The notes under the pieces: model-generated
The model's input: only the letters and a program-made list of their open reading frames with translations
Told to the model about the DNA's origin: nothing
Database searches by the model: none
Position numbers and translations under genes: made by a program
Assembly: GCA_016213325.1 (NCBI GenBank)
Contig: JACRAY010000016.1
Coordinates: forward strand, 62,001-126,000
Direction of reading: 5' to 3'
DNA: 64,000 nucleotides
Origin: Burkholderiales bacterium
GTDB taxonomy: Bacteria; Pseudomonadota; Gammaproteobacteria; Burkholderiales; Burkholderiaceae_C
Shown: in pieces, positions 7,579-15,918 of the stretch
Numbering within the stretch: the first letter of the stretch is position 1
Layout: each line of letters begins with the position of its first letter

Positions 7579-8367
7579 TCAAGTCGATGGTGCAGCCCCC
7601 AGACTGGCGGTCAACCGCGCTGCCAGGGTCTTCAGGACCACACCAAATTCATGGACCCTCGTTTCGGTCAGGCGCGCATCCGGGCCGAAGACACCCAATG
7701 AACCGGCAACCGCTCCCGCCCCGTCGAAGAACGGGGCAGCGACGGCATAAGCGCCCTGGATCAATTCGTTGTGGCCCATGGCGTATCCCCGTTCGCGCGT
7801 GACCTCGAGTTGCTGGCGCAGCCACTCCAGATCCGAATTGGTTCCTGCGGCGTAGGCCTCCAGCTCACCCGATCGCAATGGGGTGAATGCCAAGATCGCG
7901 CGGCCGCTGGCGCCTCGAACGAGCTTCTCGCTGTAACCCACACCTCGGCGAAAACTGATCGGCTGCGGGCTCTGCATCTCCGCGATGCACAAGCGCATGT
8001 CGCCTCTGGGGACGAACAACGCCACGGTTTCCGCGGTGATGGTCAACGCCTCCGCCATCACCGGACGCGCAAGGGCGACAAGGTCGAGGCTGGCGCTCCA
8101 CACGTGCGCAAGCCTTGCCACCGACGGGCCCAGCCGGAAACGCTGCGGTTCGCCTGACGACGAAACAAAGCCTTTCTTCTCCAGTGTTGCCAGGAGTCGG
8201 TACAAAGTGGGCCGACTGAGTCCGACCAGCTTGACAAGGTCCGCAACCAGCAGCTCCGGCTGCCCGGGGCTGAACGCCGAGAGCACATCCATGGCGCGCT
8301 CCACGGCCCGCACTCCTTCGCTACCTTTGTCCGGCACCTGGCCCATTTCAGAATTTTCGTAATTCAT
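7579..8367 (-). CDS. IclR family transcriptional regulator
   Basis: A 262-residue regulator with an N-terminal winged helix (RAVERAMDVLSAF, then GLSRPTLYRLLATLEKKGFV, residues about 20-70) and a C-terminal IclR ligand domain (GASGRAILAF, GYAMGHNELIQGAYAVAAPFFD). It lies between the oxygenase operon and the Bug-protein gene, each of which carries the same 17-bp inverted repeat upstream, so it probably controls both. An in-frame ATG seven codons in is an alternative start. AGGTGA/TCACCT arms at 8375-8398 just upstream may be an autoregulatory site. Confidence 0.88.
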   Translation of the reverse strand: MNYENSEMGQVPDKGSEGVRAVERAMDVLSAFSPGQPELLVADLVKLVGLSRPTLYRLLATLEKKGFVSSSGEPQRFRLGPSVARLAHVWSASLDLVALARPVMAEALTITAETVALFVPRGDMRLCIAEMQSPQPISFRRGVGYSEKLVRGASGRAILAFTPLRSGELEAYAAGTNSDLEWLRQQLEVTRERGYAMGHNELIQGAYAVAAPFFDGAGAVAGSLGVFGPDARLTETRVHEFGVVLKTLAARLTASLGAAPST

Positions 8368-8438
8368 AAGTTCTAGGTGATTTTGGTGAGAGTCACCTGA
8401 TTGACAGAAAGCCGATCATGTCAAAAAATAGATACGAC

Positions 8439-8455
8439 TGTCCATAAGGCGGACA
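8439..8455. promoter_or_regulatory. 17-bp perfect inverted repeat, candidate IclR operator upstream of Bug gene
   Basis: TGTCC and GGACA flank ATAAGGC, 37 bp before the Bug-protein ATG. It repeats the motif upstream of the oxygenase operon at 7549-7565, which links transport and catabolism to one regulator. Confidence 0.62.
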
Positions 8456-8492
8456 TACTTTCTCCGTGCTGGGGCGCACACACAGGAGCATC

Positions 8493-9470
8493 ATGCACAA
8501 GAGGGCTTTCCTTGGCCGCGCTGCTGCGGGCGCGGCCACTTCCCTAATCGCCCTTGCGGCGCCGCATGCCATTGCGCAGGACTGGCCAGCCAAGCCGATC
8601 CGCATTCTCGTCAGCTTCGCACCAGGCGGCCTGACCGACACAATTGCACGTGCACTCCAGCCGAAGCTTCAAGAGGGCTTTGGACAGGCGGTCGTCATCG
8701 AGAACCGTCCCGGCGCCGGCGGCATGCTAGCGGAGGGTGCGCTCGCCAAGGCGGCACCCGATGGGTACACCGTGCTGCTGAGCGCCGACAGTGTGCCTGC
8801 CAATCCCCACCTCATCCCCAAGCTGCCGTACGACACATTCAAGGATCTGATTCCGGTGAGTATGCTCGCGCGTATCCCGTTGGTGCTACTGGTGAACAAC
8901 GATGTTCCCGCAACTACGGTGAAGGACTTCGTGGCGGTTGCAAAGACGCGCGGCGGCAGCTACGGCAGCCCGGGCATCGGCACGAGCAATCACCTGTATT
9001 TCGAAGTCTTCAAGGACCTCAGCGGCATCGACATGCCCCACTTGGCCTACAAAGGCGGAGGACCAGCCTTGACAGACCTGATCGGCGGGCATATCCAAGC
9101 ACTGCTGATTTCCGGCACTCTGGCGGTCCCGCAGGCGAGCGCCGGCAAAGTGAGGGCCTTGGCCGTAACGAGCGAGAAGCGCCTCTCGCAATTGCCCAAT
9201 GTGCCAACCTTCGCGGAAGCGGGCTATCCGGATTTCAAGCCGCAGCAATGGACAGGTTTGTTCGTTCCGCGCGGAACGCCAGCCGCCATTGTTGCGCGCG
9301 TGCACGCCGAATTTGCCCGGGCACTCAGATCGCCGGAAGTAGTCGCGCGACTGGCAGATCTCAACGCAGAACCGGTCGTAAGTTCACAAACGGAGTTCGC
9401 CGCATTTCTGCGGCAGGAAACTCAGGTATTGGGCCGTCTCATCAAGGCTCGTGGGATTACCGCGCAGTGA
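8493..9470 (+). CDS. tripartite tricarboxylate transporter (Bug/TctC) substrate-binding protein
   Basis: A 325-residue secreted periplasmic binding protein. The N-terminus has basic residues (MHKRAFLGR), a hydrophobic stretch and a likely cleavage after AIAQ. Family hallmarks are WPAKPIRILVSFAPGG, IENRPGAGG and the VPTFAEAGYPDF segment. ATG at 8493 is preferred to the upstream in-frame start because AGGAG lies five bases before it. No TctA or TctB membrane gene is nearby, which is usual for Bug proteins in Burkholderiales. It probably binds the aromatic acid used by the divergent operon. Confidence 0.9.
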   Translation: MHKRAFLGRAAAGAATSLIALAAPHAIAQDWPAKPIRILVSFAPGGLTDTIARALQPKLQEGFGQAVVIENRPGAGGMLAEGALAKAAPDGYTVLLSADSVPANPHLIPKLPYDTFKDLIPVSMLARIPLVLLVNNDVPATTVKDFVAVAKTRGGSYGSPGIGTSNHLYFEVFKDLSGIDMPHLAYKGGGPALTDLIGGHIQALLISGTLAVPQASAGKVRALAVTSEKRLSQLPNVPTFAEAGYPDFKPQQWTGLFVPRGTPAAIVARVHAEFARALRSPEVVARLADLNAEPVVSSQTEFAAFLRQETQVLGRLIKARGITAQ

Positions 9471-9822
9471 ATACGGTGCGAAGGTTGCGCGTTTGCTCGT
9501 GCTGAATGCACGGAGCACTTGGCCCGAGGCCGAATTGAGCACGTCGAGTTCCGCGTCGGACGGCTTGCTGCAGAAGCGAAGCAACGGGTCTCCCTAGCGG
9601 CAGGCGGGGTTGCCAGAATCAGGGCGAAATGCACACACGCGTTCATGCGCAGGCGGGCGGACGCAGCTTGCGACTCTCCTTAATCCGGACAGTGGCCATC
9701 GGCTCCTGCATCGCACCAGATCTGCTGACCCACCACGGTGGGAGCCGTGCTGGGCGCTCGCGGGCTCGTGCAGTCACCTGCCGCCCCCCGCCATGCTGGC
9801 CGCCAACTCCGCATGAATAGTT
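9471..9822. other. intergenic region without recognisable gene
   Basis: These 352 bases contain only short frames with no family resemblance on either strand. They lie between the Bug gene and a block of gene remnants, and may themselves be decayed. Confidence 0.5.
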
Positions 9823-9828
9823 ACCGAA

Positions 9829-10092
9829 TCACTCGCGCCGAAGGTCGGCAACCTCGCGGTTCCTGCAGCTGTCCGGAAACTGGCCGCGCAGCAGTTGCAG
9901 TGCTTTCTCCACGACCGCACCGTGCACATCCATTGTGTGACCCACCGCGTGCGGTCTGACGATCACGTTCGGAAGTTCGCGCAGGGCATTCGTCGCCGGC
10001 AGTGGCTCCACCTCGAATACGTCCAGTGCTGCCGCGGCAATGTGCCCGGACTTGAGTGCTTCCACCAGGCTGCTTTGCTCGATCAGCCCACA
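9829..10092 (-). pseudogene. 3' fragment of a D-2-hydroxyacid dehydrogenase, duplicate of the gene at 14950-15912
   Basis: The minus strand encodes the last part of the dehydrogenase (SSLVEALKSGHIAAAALDVF to SCRNREVADL). Long nucleotide blocks match 14947-15225, and the match continues a few bases past the stop (GTTACCGAATCACTCGCGCC). The copies differ by substitutions and by a short indel around the VGHTM segment. The fragment begins abruptly at 10092, where sequence changes to an integrase remnant on the other strand. It lacks the NAD-binding domain and start and cannot be functional. Confidence 0.88.
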
Positions 10093-10093
10093 A

Positions 10094-10446
10094 GGTGAAC
10101 CGGAAACACGTGCTGATCCTGAACGACGTGGCCTGGTCCATCGTCGAGGCGAAACGCGGTGACCATGAGAAACACGTGTTCACCTACGCCGCTCCTGGTC
10201 ACGAGCCGGGACGGGTCGACACCATGAATCGGCTGCGTTCCAGAAGGCGCGCGCGGACGTGGGCTTACCCATGGTCCGGGTGCACAACCTGCGGCACACC
10301 TTTGGCCAGCGGCTGCACGCCATCGAAGGCATGCCCAGGCACTACGCCACGGCAACGGTCGCTAGGCTGGTGGGAGCAGCCAACGGGGTCTCGCGCAGTG
10401 TCTATGAGCGCCAGAGGAAGTCACGCAATAGTCACGCACTGCTCTC
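10094..10446 (+). pseudogene. decayed tyrosine-recombinase (phage-type integrase), C-terminal part
   Basis: The plus strand reads NRKHVLILNDVAWSIVEAKR in one frame and then, after a frameshift near 10230, KARADVGLPMVRVHNLRHTF and MPRHYATATVARLVGAANGV. The HxLRHTF box holds catalytic His and Arg, and HYAT holds the nucleophilic tyrosine. The segment that normally separates them (about 20 residues with the LGH box) is missing, so an internal deletion occurred as well. The N-terminal half is absent. It is fused directly to the dehydrogenase fragment at 10092. Confidence 0.8.
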
Positions 10447-10504
10447 CCTGCGTTTCTCGCACCCCGGCTTCACGCACGGCGGGGCCGGGGTTCCTGGGCC
10501 ACAG

Positions 10505-10731
10505 TGTCGCCTGCGCCGGCGTAGGGGCCCTGGTGCGCCACCTCGCTGGCGAGCTTGGCGAGTCCGGGATCCGCGTCGGCTGCATCCGTTCGCACGCGGT
10601 CCCGCAGGCCGTCGAGCTGGGCTCGCACAGTGCACAGGTGTTCGGACAGGTGTCCACCCAGGCCGGGGGGGTCCCTACAGGAGATGCTGGCGGGCGCGGC
10701 CGCCGGCACGCTGCTCAAGCGCTTGCCGTGA
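10505..10731 (+). pseudogene. SDR family remnant, frameshifted
   Basis: One frame reads LVRHLAGELGESGIRVGCIR followed by SHAVPQAVELGSHSAQVF, typical of the region after the active site of an SDR. The frame changes at a run of seven G near 10668 and continues as EMLAGAAAGTLLKRLP, then stops at 10731. The Rossmann N-terminus, the YxxxK region and the C-terminal strand are absent. It is part of the same block of gene debris. Confidence 0.65.
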
Positions 10732-11184
10732 TCCTGGACTGAACCTGCCGTCCGCAGGCCTCACCGGCTGGGGCATGGTATGCCACCAGATACGTGCCTC
10801 GACACACAATCCGCCGCTGAAGGACGCGCGGAGAACTCCGTCGAGCACCATGCGCGGCAATGGCTCTCCGGACTTTCTGTCCACCAGGTTGGTGCCCGCG
10901 GACTTGGCCCAAACCTGGAAAAGCTCTTCCGAGGCGACCTGATAGGTAACGTGCCAGTGGGCGACGCCGCCGGTTGGCGTGTCGACCAGGACCTCGAACA
11001 TGACATCGACGTCCTCTTGGAGTTGCACTCGCTTCCAGTACTCGACGAGCTGCCCGGTGCCGCTTTGCACCTGGAACGGGGTATTGTGATAGCGGCCATC
11101 GGGATGGAAGAGTGCAGCAAACATCGGTGGGTTGCGTTGCTCCCACGCGGCTTTGTAGCCCAGCATGAATTCTTTGATGTTCAC
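10675..11184 (-). CDS. SnoaL-like (NTF2-fold) protein
   Basis: From GTG at 11184 this encodes 169 residues. The first 135 or so look like a SnoaL/NTF2 small-domain protein (YKAAWEQRNPPMFAALFHPDG, then VAHWHVTYQV). The last 30 residues are read from the region that carries the SDR remnant on the other strand and are probably not original, so the C-terminus may be replaced or extended. The start overlaps the stop of the molybdenum hydroxylase gene (GTGA), which suggests co-translation. Function unknown; such proteins can be isomerases or accessory factors. Confidence 0.6.
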   Translation of the reverse strand: MNIKEFMLGYKAAWEQRNPPMFAALFHPDGRYHNTPFQVQSGTGQLVEYWKRVQLQEDVDVMFEVLVDTPTGGVAHWHVTYQVASEELFQVWAKSAGTNLVDRKSGEPLPRMVLDGVLRASFSGGLCVEARIWWHTMPQPVRPADGRFSPGSRQALEQRAGGRARQHLL

Positions 11185-13517
11185 TGCGTTCTCATTGGGT
11201 AGACGGTTCCATCCACTGATGCGGGCGCCAGCTGATCGCCGATCGGCAGCTTGCGAATGCGACGACCTGTCGCCGCGAAGATCGCGTTGCACAAGGCCGG
11301 CGCCAGCGGCGGCACGGGCGGCTCGCCCACACCGCCCGGCGGCACGCTGAAGTCGGCAGGTTCGACCATCCAGACTTCGATGCGCTGGGGCGCCTCGGCA
11401 TTGCGCGGCACGCGGTAGCCGTTGAAGTTGGTCTGCTCGGTACGCCCGTTCTTGAACGTGATCTCGTTCATCATGGCGATGCCCAGCCCCATCACTGCGC
11501 CGCCTTCGCACTGCGCTCGCACCCGTTCGGGGTTGACGACCGGCCCGCAGTCGATCGCGATGTCCACCCGCGGGATCGCGATCTCGCCCTTGGGCGACAC
11601 CTCGACTTCGACCACCGCGGCGACGTAAGTCATGAAGCTGTGCGCCACAGCCAGGCCGAGTCCCCGTCCCTTGGGCAGCTTGCGCCCCCACCCGGCGCGG
11701 CGCGTGGCCTCCTCGACGACCCGCCGCCAGCGGCCGGTGTCGATGGGGTAGCGCGCCGGGTCCTCGTTGTAGTTCCAGGTGTCCGAAACCGCCATGGGGT
11801 TGATGCGCCTTGGCGGCCCGATCAGATCGAGCAGGAAGGTTTTGTGGTCACGCCCGGCCTGGTGCGCCAGTTCGGCGACGAAGCTCTGCACCGCGAACGC
11901 ATTGGGCACGTTGGACACGGCGCGGAACCAGCCGATGCGCGTATGGGCCGGTGCCTCGCCCGTCTCCAGGCGCAGGTGGGGTACATCCCACGGCACGGTG
12001 ATTGCCGTCATGCCGACTTCACTCGGGGCTAGCGACCGGGCGTTGGGAGCGAAAGTCGAGCCGATCGGCGGCTGGGCGATGCGGTGCACCCAGGCCGCCA
12101 CCTTGCCGTCCCCCGTGAGAGCGCCCTGCAGCCGCTGCACTGAGACGGTGTGGAAGTAGTCGTGCCGCAAATCGTCTTCACGCGTCCACTGCAGCTTGAT
12201 GGGGGCGCCGTCCATGGCCTTGGAGACGATGGCCGCCTCGGCGGCGAAGTCGGGCTTGGACTTGCGGCCGAAGGCGCCGCCCAGCAGCGTTGGGTGGACG
12301 GTCACCTGCTCCGGCTTTAGCCCCAGCGCGCCGGCCACCATCGTGACAGCGGCGGCCGGGTTCTGCACGGGCGCCCAGCACTCGGCGAGGCCATCGCGGA
12401 TCTGCACCACAGCCACAGGCGGCTCCATTGGCGCGTGGGCGAGGTGCGGCATATGGTAGTCGGCTTGCAAGGTGCTGCCCTGGGCAGCGGCAGCGATGGC
12501 GCCTGGGGCATCGCCGGTGGTGCGCGCAACCTTGCCCTCGCTGGCGACGGCTGTCTGCAGTGTCTTGAAGAACTCGTCCGTGTCGTAGCTGGCATTCGGA
12601 CCGTCTTCCCACTCGATCTTCAGCGCCTGGCGCCCGCGGATCGCCGCGCCCGTAGTGCGCGCGACCACGGCGATGCCGCCGAGCGCGTTGAAGCGGGGCG
12701 GGCCCTCGGTGCGGGGCACCTCGACGACTTTAAGCACGCCGCGCACGGCCAGCGCCGCGCCGGCGTCGAAGCTTTTCACGCGCCCGCCAAACACAGGCGG
12801 CCGCGCGACGACGGCATACAGCATGCCCGGCAGGCGCACGTCAGCTCCATACTGAGCGCGGCCCGTGACGATGTCACGGCTGTCGACCGGCAGGATCTTG
12901 CCTTTGCCGATGTAGCGGAATGCCTCGGGTGATTTCAGCCGCAGCGCAACCGCGGCTGGCACCGGCTGCTTCATCGCGGCCTCTGCCAGTGCGCCGTAGC
13001 CCAGCCTGCGGCCGCTCGAAGCGTGTACCACCTCGTGGTTCGCCGCCTTCACTTGGGCGAGCGGCACGTTCCACTGCGCAGCGGCCGCGGCCTCCAGCAT
13101 CTGCCGGGCCGCAGCGCCCACGCGCCGCATGGGAGCCAGGAAGTGGCGCATGCTGCGTGAGCCGTCCACGTTCTGGTTGCCGTACTTCACCTCGCCGGCA
13201 TCGGCCTGCACGATCTTCACGCGCGACCAGTCCGCCTCCATCTCGTCAGCCACGACCATGGGCAGGCTGGTGCGGATGCCGGTGCCCATTTCGACGCGGT
13301 GGGCGACGATGGTCACGGTGCCGTCGCGGCCGATCGAGACGAACACCAGCGGGTTGTCCACTATGCCGCCGGGCATGGCGTGGCCGCCGTATTTTCTTGG
13401 CGCGTCGGTGGCCTGCGCCCGCGCGACCTGGCCGCTGGCGCTCACCGCCAGCACCAGACCCGAGCCCGCCAGCTTCAGCAGTCTTCTGCGATCCAGTGAA
13501 CCGTGCGAGGGGGTCAT
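11181..13517 (-). CDS. molybdopterin-binding large subunit of a two-subunit aldehyde/N-heterocycle oxidoreductase
   Basis: A 778-residue xanthine-dehydrogenase-family subunit of the isoquinoline 1-oxidoreductase beta (IorB) type. An N-terminal twin-arginine signal (SLDRRRLLKLAGSG) indicates export by Tat to the periplasm. Family segments include VEMGTGIRTSLPMVVADEM, LLGGAFGRKS and GGVGEPPVPPLAPAL, with the conserved glutamate in the GxGEP motif. The start overlaps the stop of the 2Fe-2S subunit (ATGA). Electrons probably go to a cytochrome, which is not encoded here. Substrate unknown: aldehyde, N-heterocycle or similar hydroxylation. Confidence 0.88.
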   Translation of the reverse strand: MTPSHGSLDRRRLLKLAGSGLVLAVSASGQVARAQATDAPRKYGGHAMPGGIVDNPLVFVSIGRDGTVTIVAHRVEMGTGIRTSLPMVVADEMEADWSRVKIVQADAGEVKYGNQNVDGSRSMRHFLAPMRRVGAAARQMLEAAAAAQWNVPLAQVKAANHEVVHASSGRRLGYGALAEAAMKQPVPAAVALRLKSPEAFRYIGKGKILPVDSRDIVTGRAQYGADVRLPGMLYAVVARPPVFGGRVKSFDAGAALAVRGVLKVVEVPRTEGPPRFNALGGIAVVARTTGAAIRGRQALKIEWEDGPNASYDTDEFFKTLQTAVASEGKVARTTGDAPGAIAAAAQGSTLQADYHMPHLAHAPMEPPVAVVQIRDGLAECWAPVQNPAAAVTMVAGALGLKPEQVTVHPTLLGGAFGRKSKPDFAAEAAIVSKAMDGAPIKLQWTREDDLRHDYFHTVSVQRLQGALTGDGKVAAWVHRIAQPPIGSTFAPNARSLAPSEVGMTAITVPWDVPHLRLETGEAPAHTRIGWFRAVSNVPNAFAVQSFVAELAHQAGRDHKTFLLDLIGPPRRINPMAVSDTWNYNEDPARYPIDTGRWRRVVEEATRRAGWGRKLPKGRGLGLAVAHSFMTYVAAVVEVEVSPKGEIAIPRVDIAIDCGPVVNPERVRAQCEGGAVMGLGIAMMNEITFKNGRTEQTNFNGYRVPRNAEAPQRIEVWMVEPADFSVPPGGVGEPPVPPLAPALCNAIFAATGRRIRKLPIGDQLAPASVDGTVYPMRTQ

Positions 13518-13984
13518 GCCTTGCCTCCCGTCAGCTTGGCCGAAGCGTGCTTGATGGCCGCGTTGATGCGGGTGTAGGTGCCGCAGCGGCAGATGTTGCC
13601 GGACATCGCCTCGCGCACCTGCTGCTCGGTCGGCTTCGGGTTCTTCTTCAGGAGTGCGGTGGCCGTATTGATCTGGCCGGCCTGGCAAAAGCCGCATTGC
13701 GCGACCCCCATGGCGACCCAGGTGTCCTGCACGACGCGGCCGACGCGGTCGCGCTCCTGCCCCTCGATCGTGGTGATCCTGCGGCGCTCGACGGCCGAAA
13801 CGGGCGTGACGCACGAGCGGATCGGCTCGCCGTCCAGCAGCACCGTGCAGGCGCCGCAAAGCGCCATGCCGCAGCCAAACTTGGTGCCCGTGTGGCCAAG
13901 TTCATCGCGCAATACCCAGAGCAGCGGCTCGTCGTCGGTGGTGTCCACCGTCTCGGTTCGCCCATTGATGTTCAGCGTCTTCAT
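13514..13984 (-). CDS. 2Fe-2S small subunit of molybdenum hydroxylase
   Basis: A 156-residue protein with a plant-type ferredoxin domain (CGMALCGACTVLLDG, Cx4Cx2C) and a second helical cluster domain (CGFCQAGQ and CRCG). This is the IorA/CoxS type. It has no signal peptide and would be carried to the periplasm with the Tat-targeted large subunit. ATG at 13984 follows AAGGAA. It is divergent from a TetR gene, with two copies of a 12-bp palindrome in between. Confidence 0.9.
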   Translation of the reverse strand: MKTLNINGRTETVDTTDDEPLLWVLRDELGHTGTKFGCGMALCGACTVLLDGEPIRSCVTPVSAVERRRITTIEGQERDRVGRVVQDTWVAMGVAQCGFCQAGQINTATALLKKNPKPTEQQVREAMSGNICRCGTYTRINAAIKHASAKLTGGKA

Positions 13985-14024
13985 CCGGTTTCCTTCTTGT
14001 CGCCCTGCGCGGCGCTGCGACAGC

Positions 14025-14064
14025 CAGACTGGTCTGTCTTCATCAAAGTATACAGACTTGTCTG
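14025..14064. promoter_or_regulatory. two CAGAC-NN-GTCTG palindromes, likely TetR operators
   Basis: CAGACTGGTCTG at 14025-14036 and CAGACTTGTCTG at 14053-14064 are centred 28 bp apart in the divergent intergenic region. The TetR gene begins 14 bases after the second copy, so binding there would block its own promoter and probably that of the hydroxylase operon. Confidence 0.65.
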
Positions 14065-14078
14065 GTAGGATATCAAGC

Positions 14079-14675
14079 ATGACAGCAACAGCACCCGTAC
14101 GCGCTCCGGCGCGCGAGCGCCTGCTCGCGGCGGCCAACGAACTGTTCTATGCGGAGGGCATCAACAACGTCGGCATCGACCGTGTGATCGAGCACGCCGG
14201 CGTGGCCAAGGCGTCGCTCTACGCCAACTTCCGCAGCAAGGACGAGCTGGTGCGCGCCTACCTGGAGTCGCGCCACGAGGCGCGTAAGGCCCGGATGCTC
14301 GAGCGCATCGAGCGCCACCGCTCGCCGCGCGAGCGGGCGCTCGCAGTGTTCGACTCCGTGGCTGAGACGGTGGCGCAGCTCGGCTACCGCGGTTGCCCGT
14401 TCGCGCGCGCAGCATCCGAACTGCCGGGCGATGGGCCAGCCAGTGAAGTCAATGCCCAGGCGCGCGGCTGGCTGCGCGAACTCTTCACTGCGCTGCTGCG
14501 GGATGCCGGTGCGCGCAATGCGCCGGGCCTCGCGCAGCAGTTCGTGCTGCTTTTCGATGGCGCCGTGATGGCGGCGCAGATGGACGGCAACGTGGACGCC
14601 GTGCGGATCGCGCGCGCCATGGCTGCCAACCTGCTCGATGCAGCGGTGCAGCGGCCCGCCCGTGTCCGCACCTGA
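14079..14675 (+). CDS. TetR/AcrR family transcriptional regulator
   Basis: A 198-residue regulator with an N-terminal TetR helix-turn-helix (RERLLAAANELFYAEGINNV, then AGVAKASLYANFRSKDELV, residues about 13-60). This sub-type (YAEGINNVGIDRVIEHAG) is common next to oxidoreductase genes. It is divergent from the molybdenum hydroxylase operon, and paired palindromes lie between. Ligand not predictable. Confidence 0.88.
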   Translation: MTATAPVRAPARERLLAAANELFYAEGINNVGIDRVIEHAGVAKASLYANFRSKDELVRAYLESRHEARKARMLERIERHRSPRERALAVFDSVAETVAQLGYRGCPFARAASELPGDGPASEVNAQARGWLRELFTALLRDAGARNAPGLAQQFVLLFDGAVMAAQMDGNVDAVRIARAMAANLLDAAVQRPARVRT

Positions 14676-14949
14676 CCATTCATGGGCAGCCCCCTGAGGT
14701 AGAGCGTTTCGCCGTTCACGGGGGGACAAGCGGCGACCCCGCCGTGCAGCTGGATCGCCAGATGTTCTTGGTGCGCTTGTAGATCAGCGTGGCTTTCGTG
14801 CACCGAAGCGAATGCGTCCCGATCTGGTCTGGTCCAGCCCTTCACGATCCGACTTTACTGGCGAACCGATAGATGTCGGTCGTTCCCTCGACATGCAAAC
14901 AGGTAGCTACTGGAGCGCAGATCACGGCGCGCCACCCAGGGTTACCGAA
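14676..14949. other. intergenic region, possible gene debris
   Basis: No gene is supported here. One minus-strand frame contains a short stretch (EHLAIQLHGGVAA) faintly like the C-terminus of acyl-CoA dehydrogenases, but too little remains to call it. Confidence 0.3.
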
Positions 14950-15912
14950 TCACTCGCGCCAAAGGTCGGCAACCTCGCGGTTCCTGCAGCTGTCCGGCAG
15001 CTGGCCGCGCATCAGTTGCAGTACGTTCTCCACGCATGCACGCGGGAGAGCGGCGTGCATCTCCATTGTGTGGCCCACCGCGTGGGGTGTGAGGATCACG
15101 TTCGGAAGTTCGCGCAGGGCATCAGTCGCCGGCAGCGGCTCCACCTCGAACACGTCCAGTGCTGCGGCGGCTATGTGCCCGGACTTGAGTGCTTCCACCA
15201 GGCTGCTTTGCTCGATCAGCCCACCGCGGGCTGTGTTGATCAGCAGCGCGCCTCGCTTCAGGCGCCGCAGCCGCTTCGCATCGAGAAGGTGACGTGAGCC
15301 CTCATCCAGGCTCGTCATCACGATGACAACGTCGCTAGTGGAGAGCAAGTCGTCGAGGTCGACCAGGCGCACGCCCGGCAGGTCCGGCGACGGGACGCGC
15401 GTATGAACCTGCAGGACAGCCCCCCATGGCTGCAACCGGCGGATGATCTGGCGCGCGATTCCACCTGAGCCGATGATGCCGACCGTCCGCCCTTTCAACA
15501 TGCGGCGTTGGGGTTCCGGACCCGGAAGCGACGAGCGCATCTGCGCTTCCGTGTCGTGCAGCCTATACAGCAGGACGAGCAGCAACATGATCGTCGCTTC
15601 GGCCATGCTCTCCCTGTTCTCCGGCACCTCTCCATTCACGACTGGGATGCCCCGGCGAGTCGCCTCGGCCACGTCAATCCAGTCGTAGCCCAGGATGGGA
15701 GAGACGATGCCCCGCAGCCGCGGCATCGCGTCCATCTCCCGCGCGCCGCAAGGGACCACAAGGCACATCAGGATCTCTGTATCCGAAATCGTCGGGAGCG
15801 ACAGTAGATCATCGCAGACACGCCACCGCGCCGCGTACCCGACCTTCGCGAGCGCGGCGGCCACCTCCTGGATGAATGCCCCTGCGCGCTCCGGACCCAC
15901 GATCGTGATCAC
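14950..15912 (-). CDS. D-isomer-specific 2-hydroxyacid dehydrogenase
   Basis: A 320-residue NAD(P)-dependent dehydrogenase. The Rossmann motif is IIGSGGIARQIIRRL near residues 145-160, with the family segments LLINTARGGLIEQSSLVEAL and the catalytic-histidine region PHAVGHT. The N-terminus begins at GTG 15912, six bases after the upstream aldolase gene, so they are probably coupled. It likely reduces or oxidises a 2-oxo/2-hydroxy acid in the same pathway as the aldolase. A 5'-truncated duplicate lies at 9829-10092. Confidence 0.88.
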   Translation of the reverse strand: MITIVGPERAGAFIQEVAAALAKVGYAARWRVCDDLLSLPTISDTEILMCLVVPCGAREMDAMPRLRGIVSPILGYDWIDVAEATRRGIPVVNGEVPENRESMAEATIMLLLVLLYRLHDTEAQMRSSLPGPEPQRRMLKGRTVGIIGSGGIARQIIRRLQPWGAVLQVHTRVPSPDLPGVRLVDLDDLLSTSDVVIVMTSLDEGSRHLLDAKRLRRLKRGALLINTARGGLIEQSSLVEALKSGHIAAAALDVFEVEPLPATDALRELPNVILTPHAVGHTMEMHAALPRACVENVLQLMRGQLPDSCRNREVADLWRE

Positions 15913-15918
15913 GTCCGG

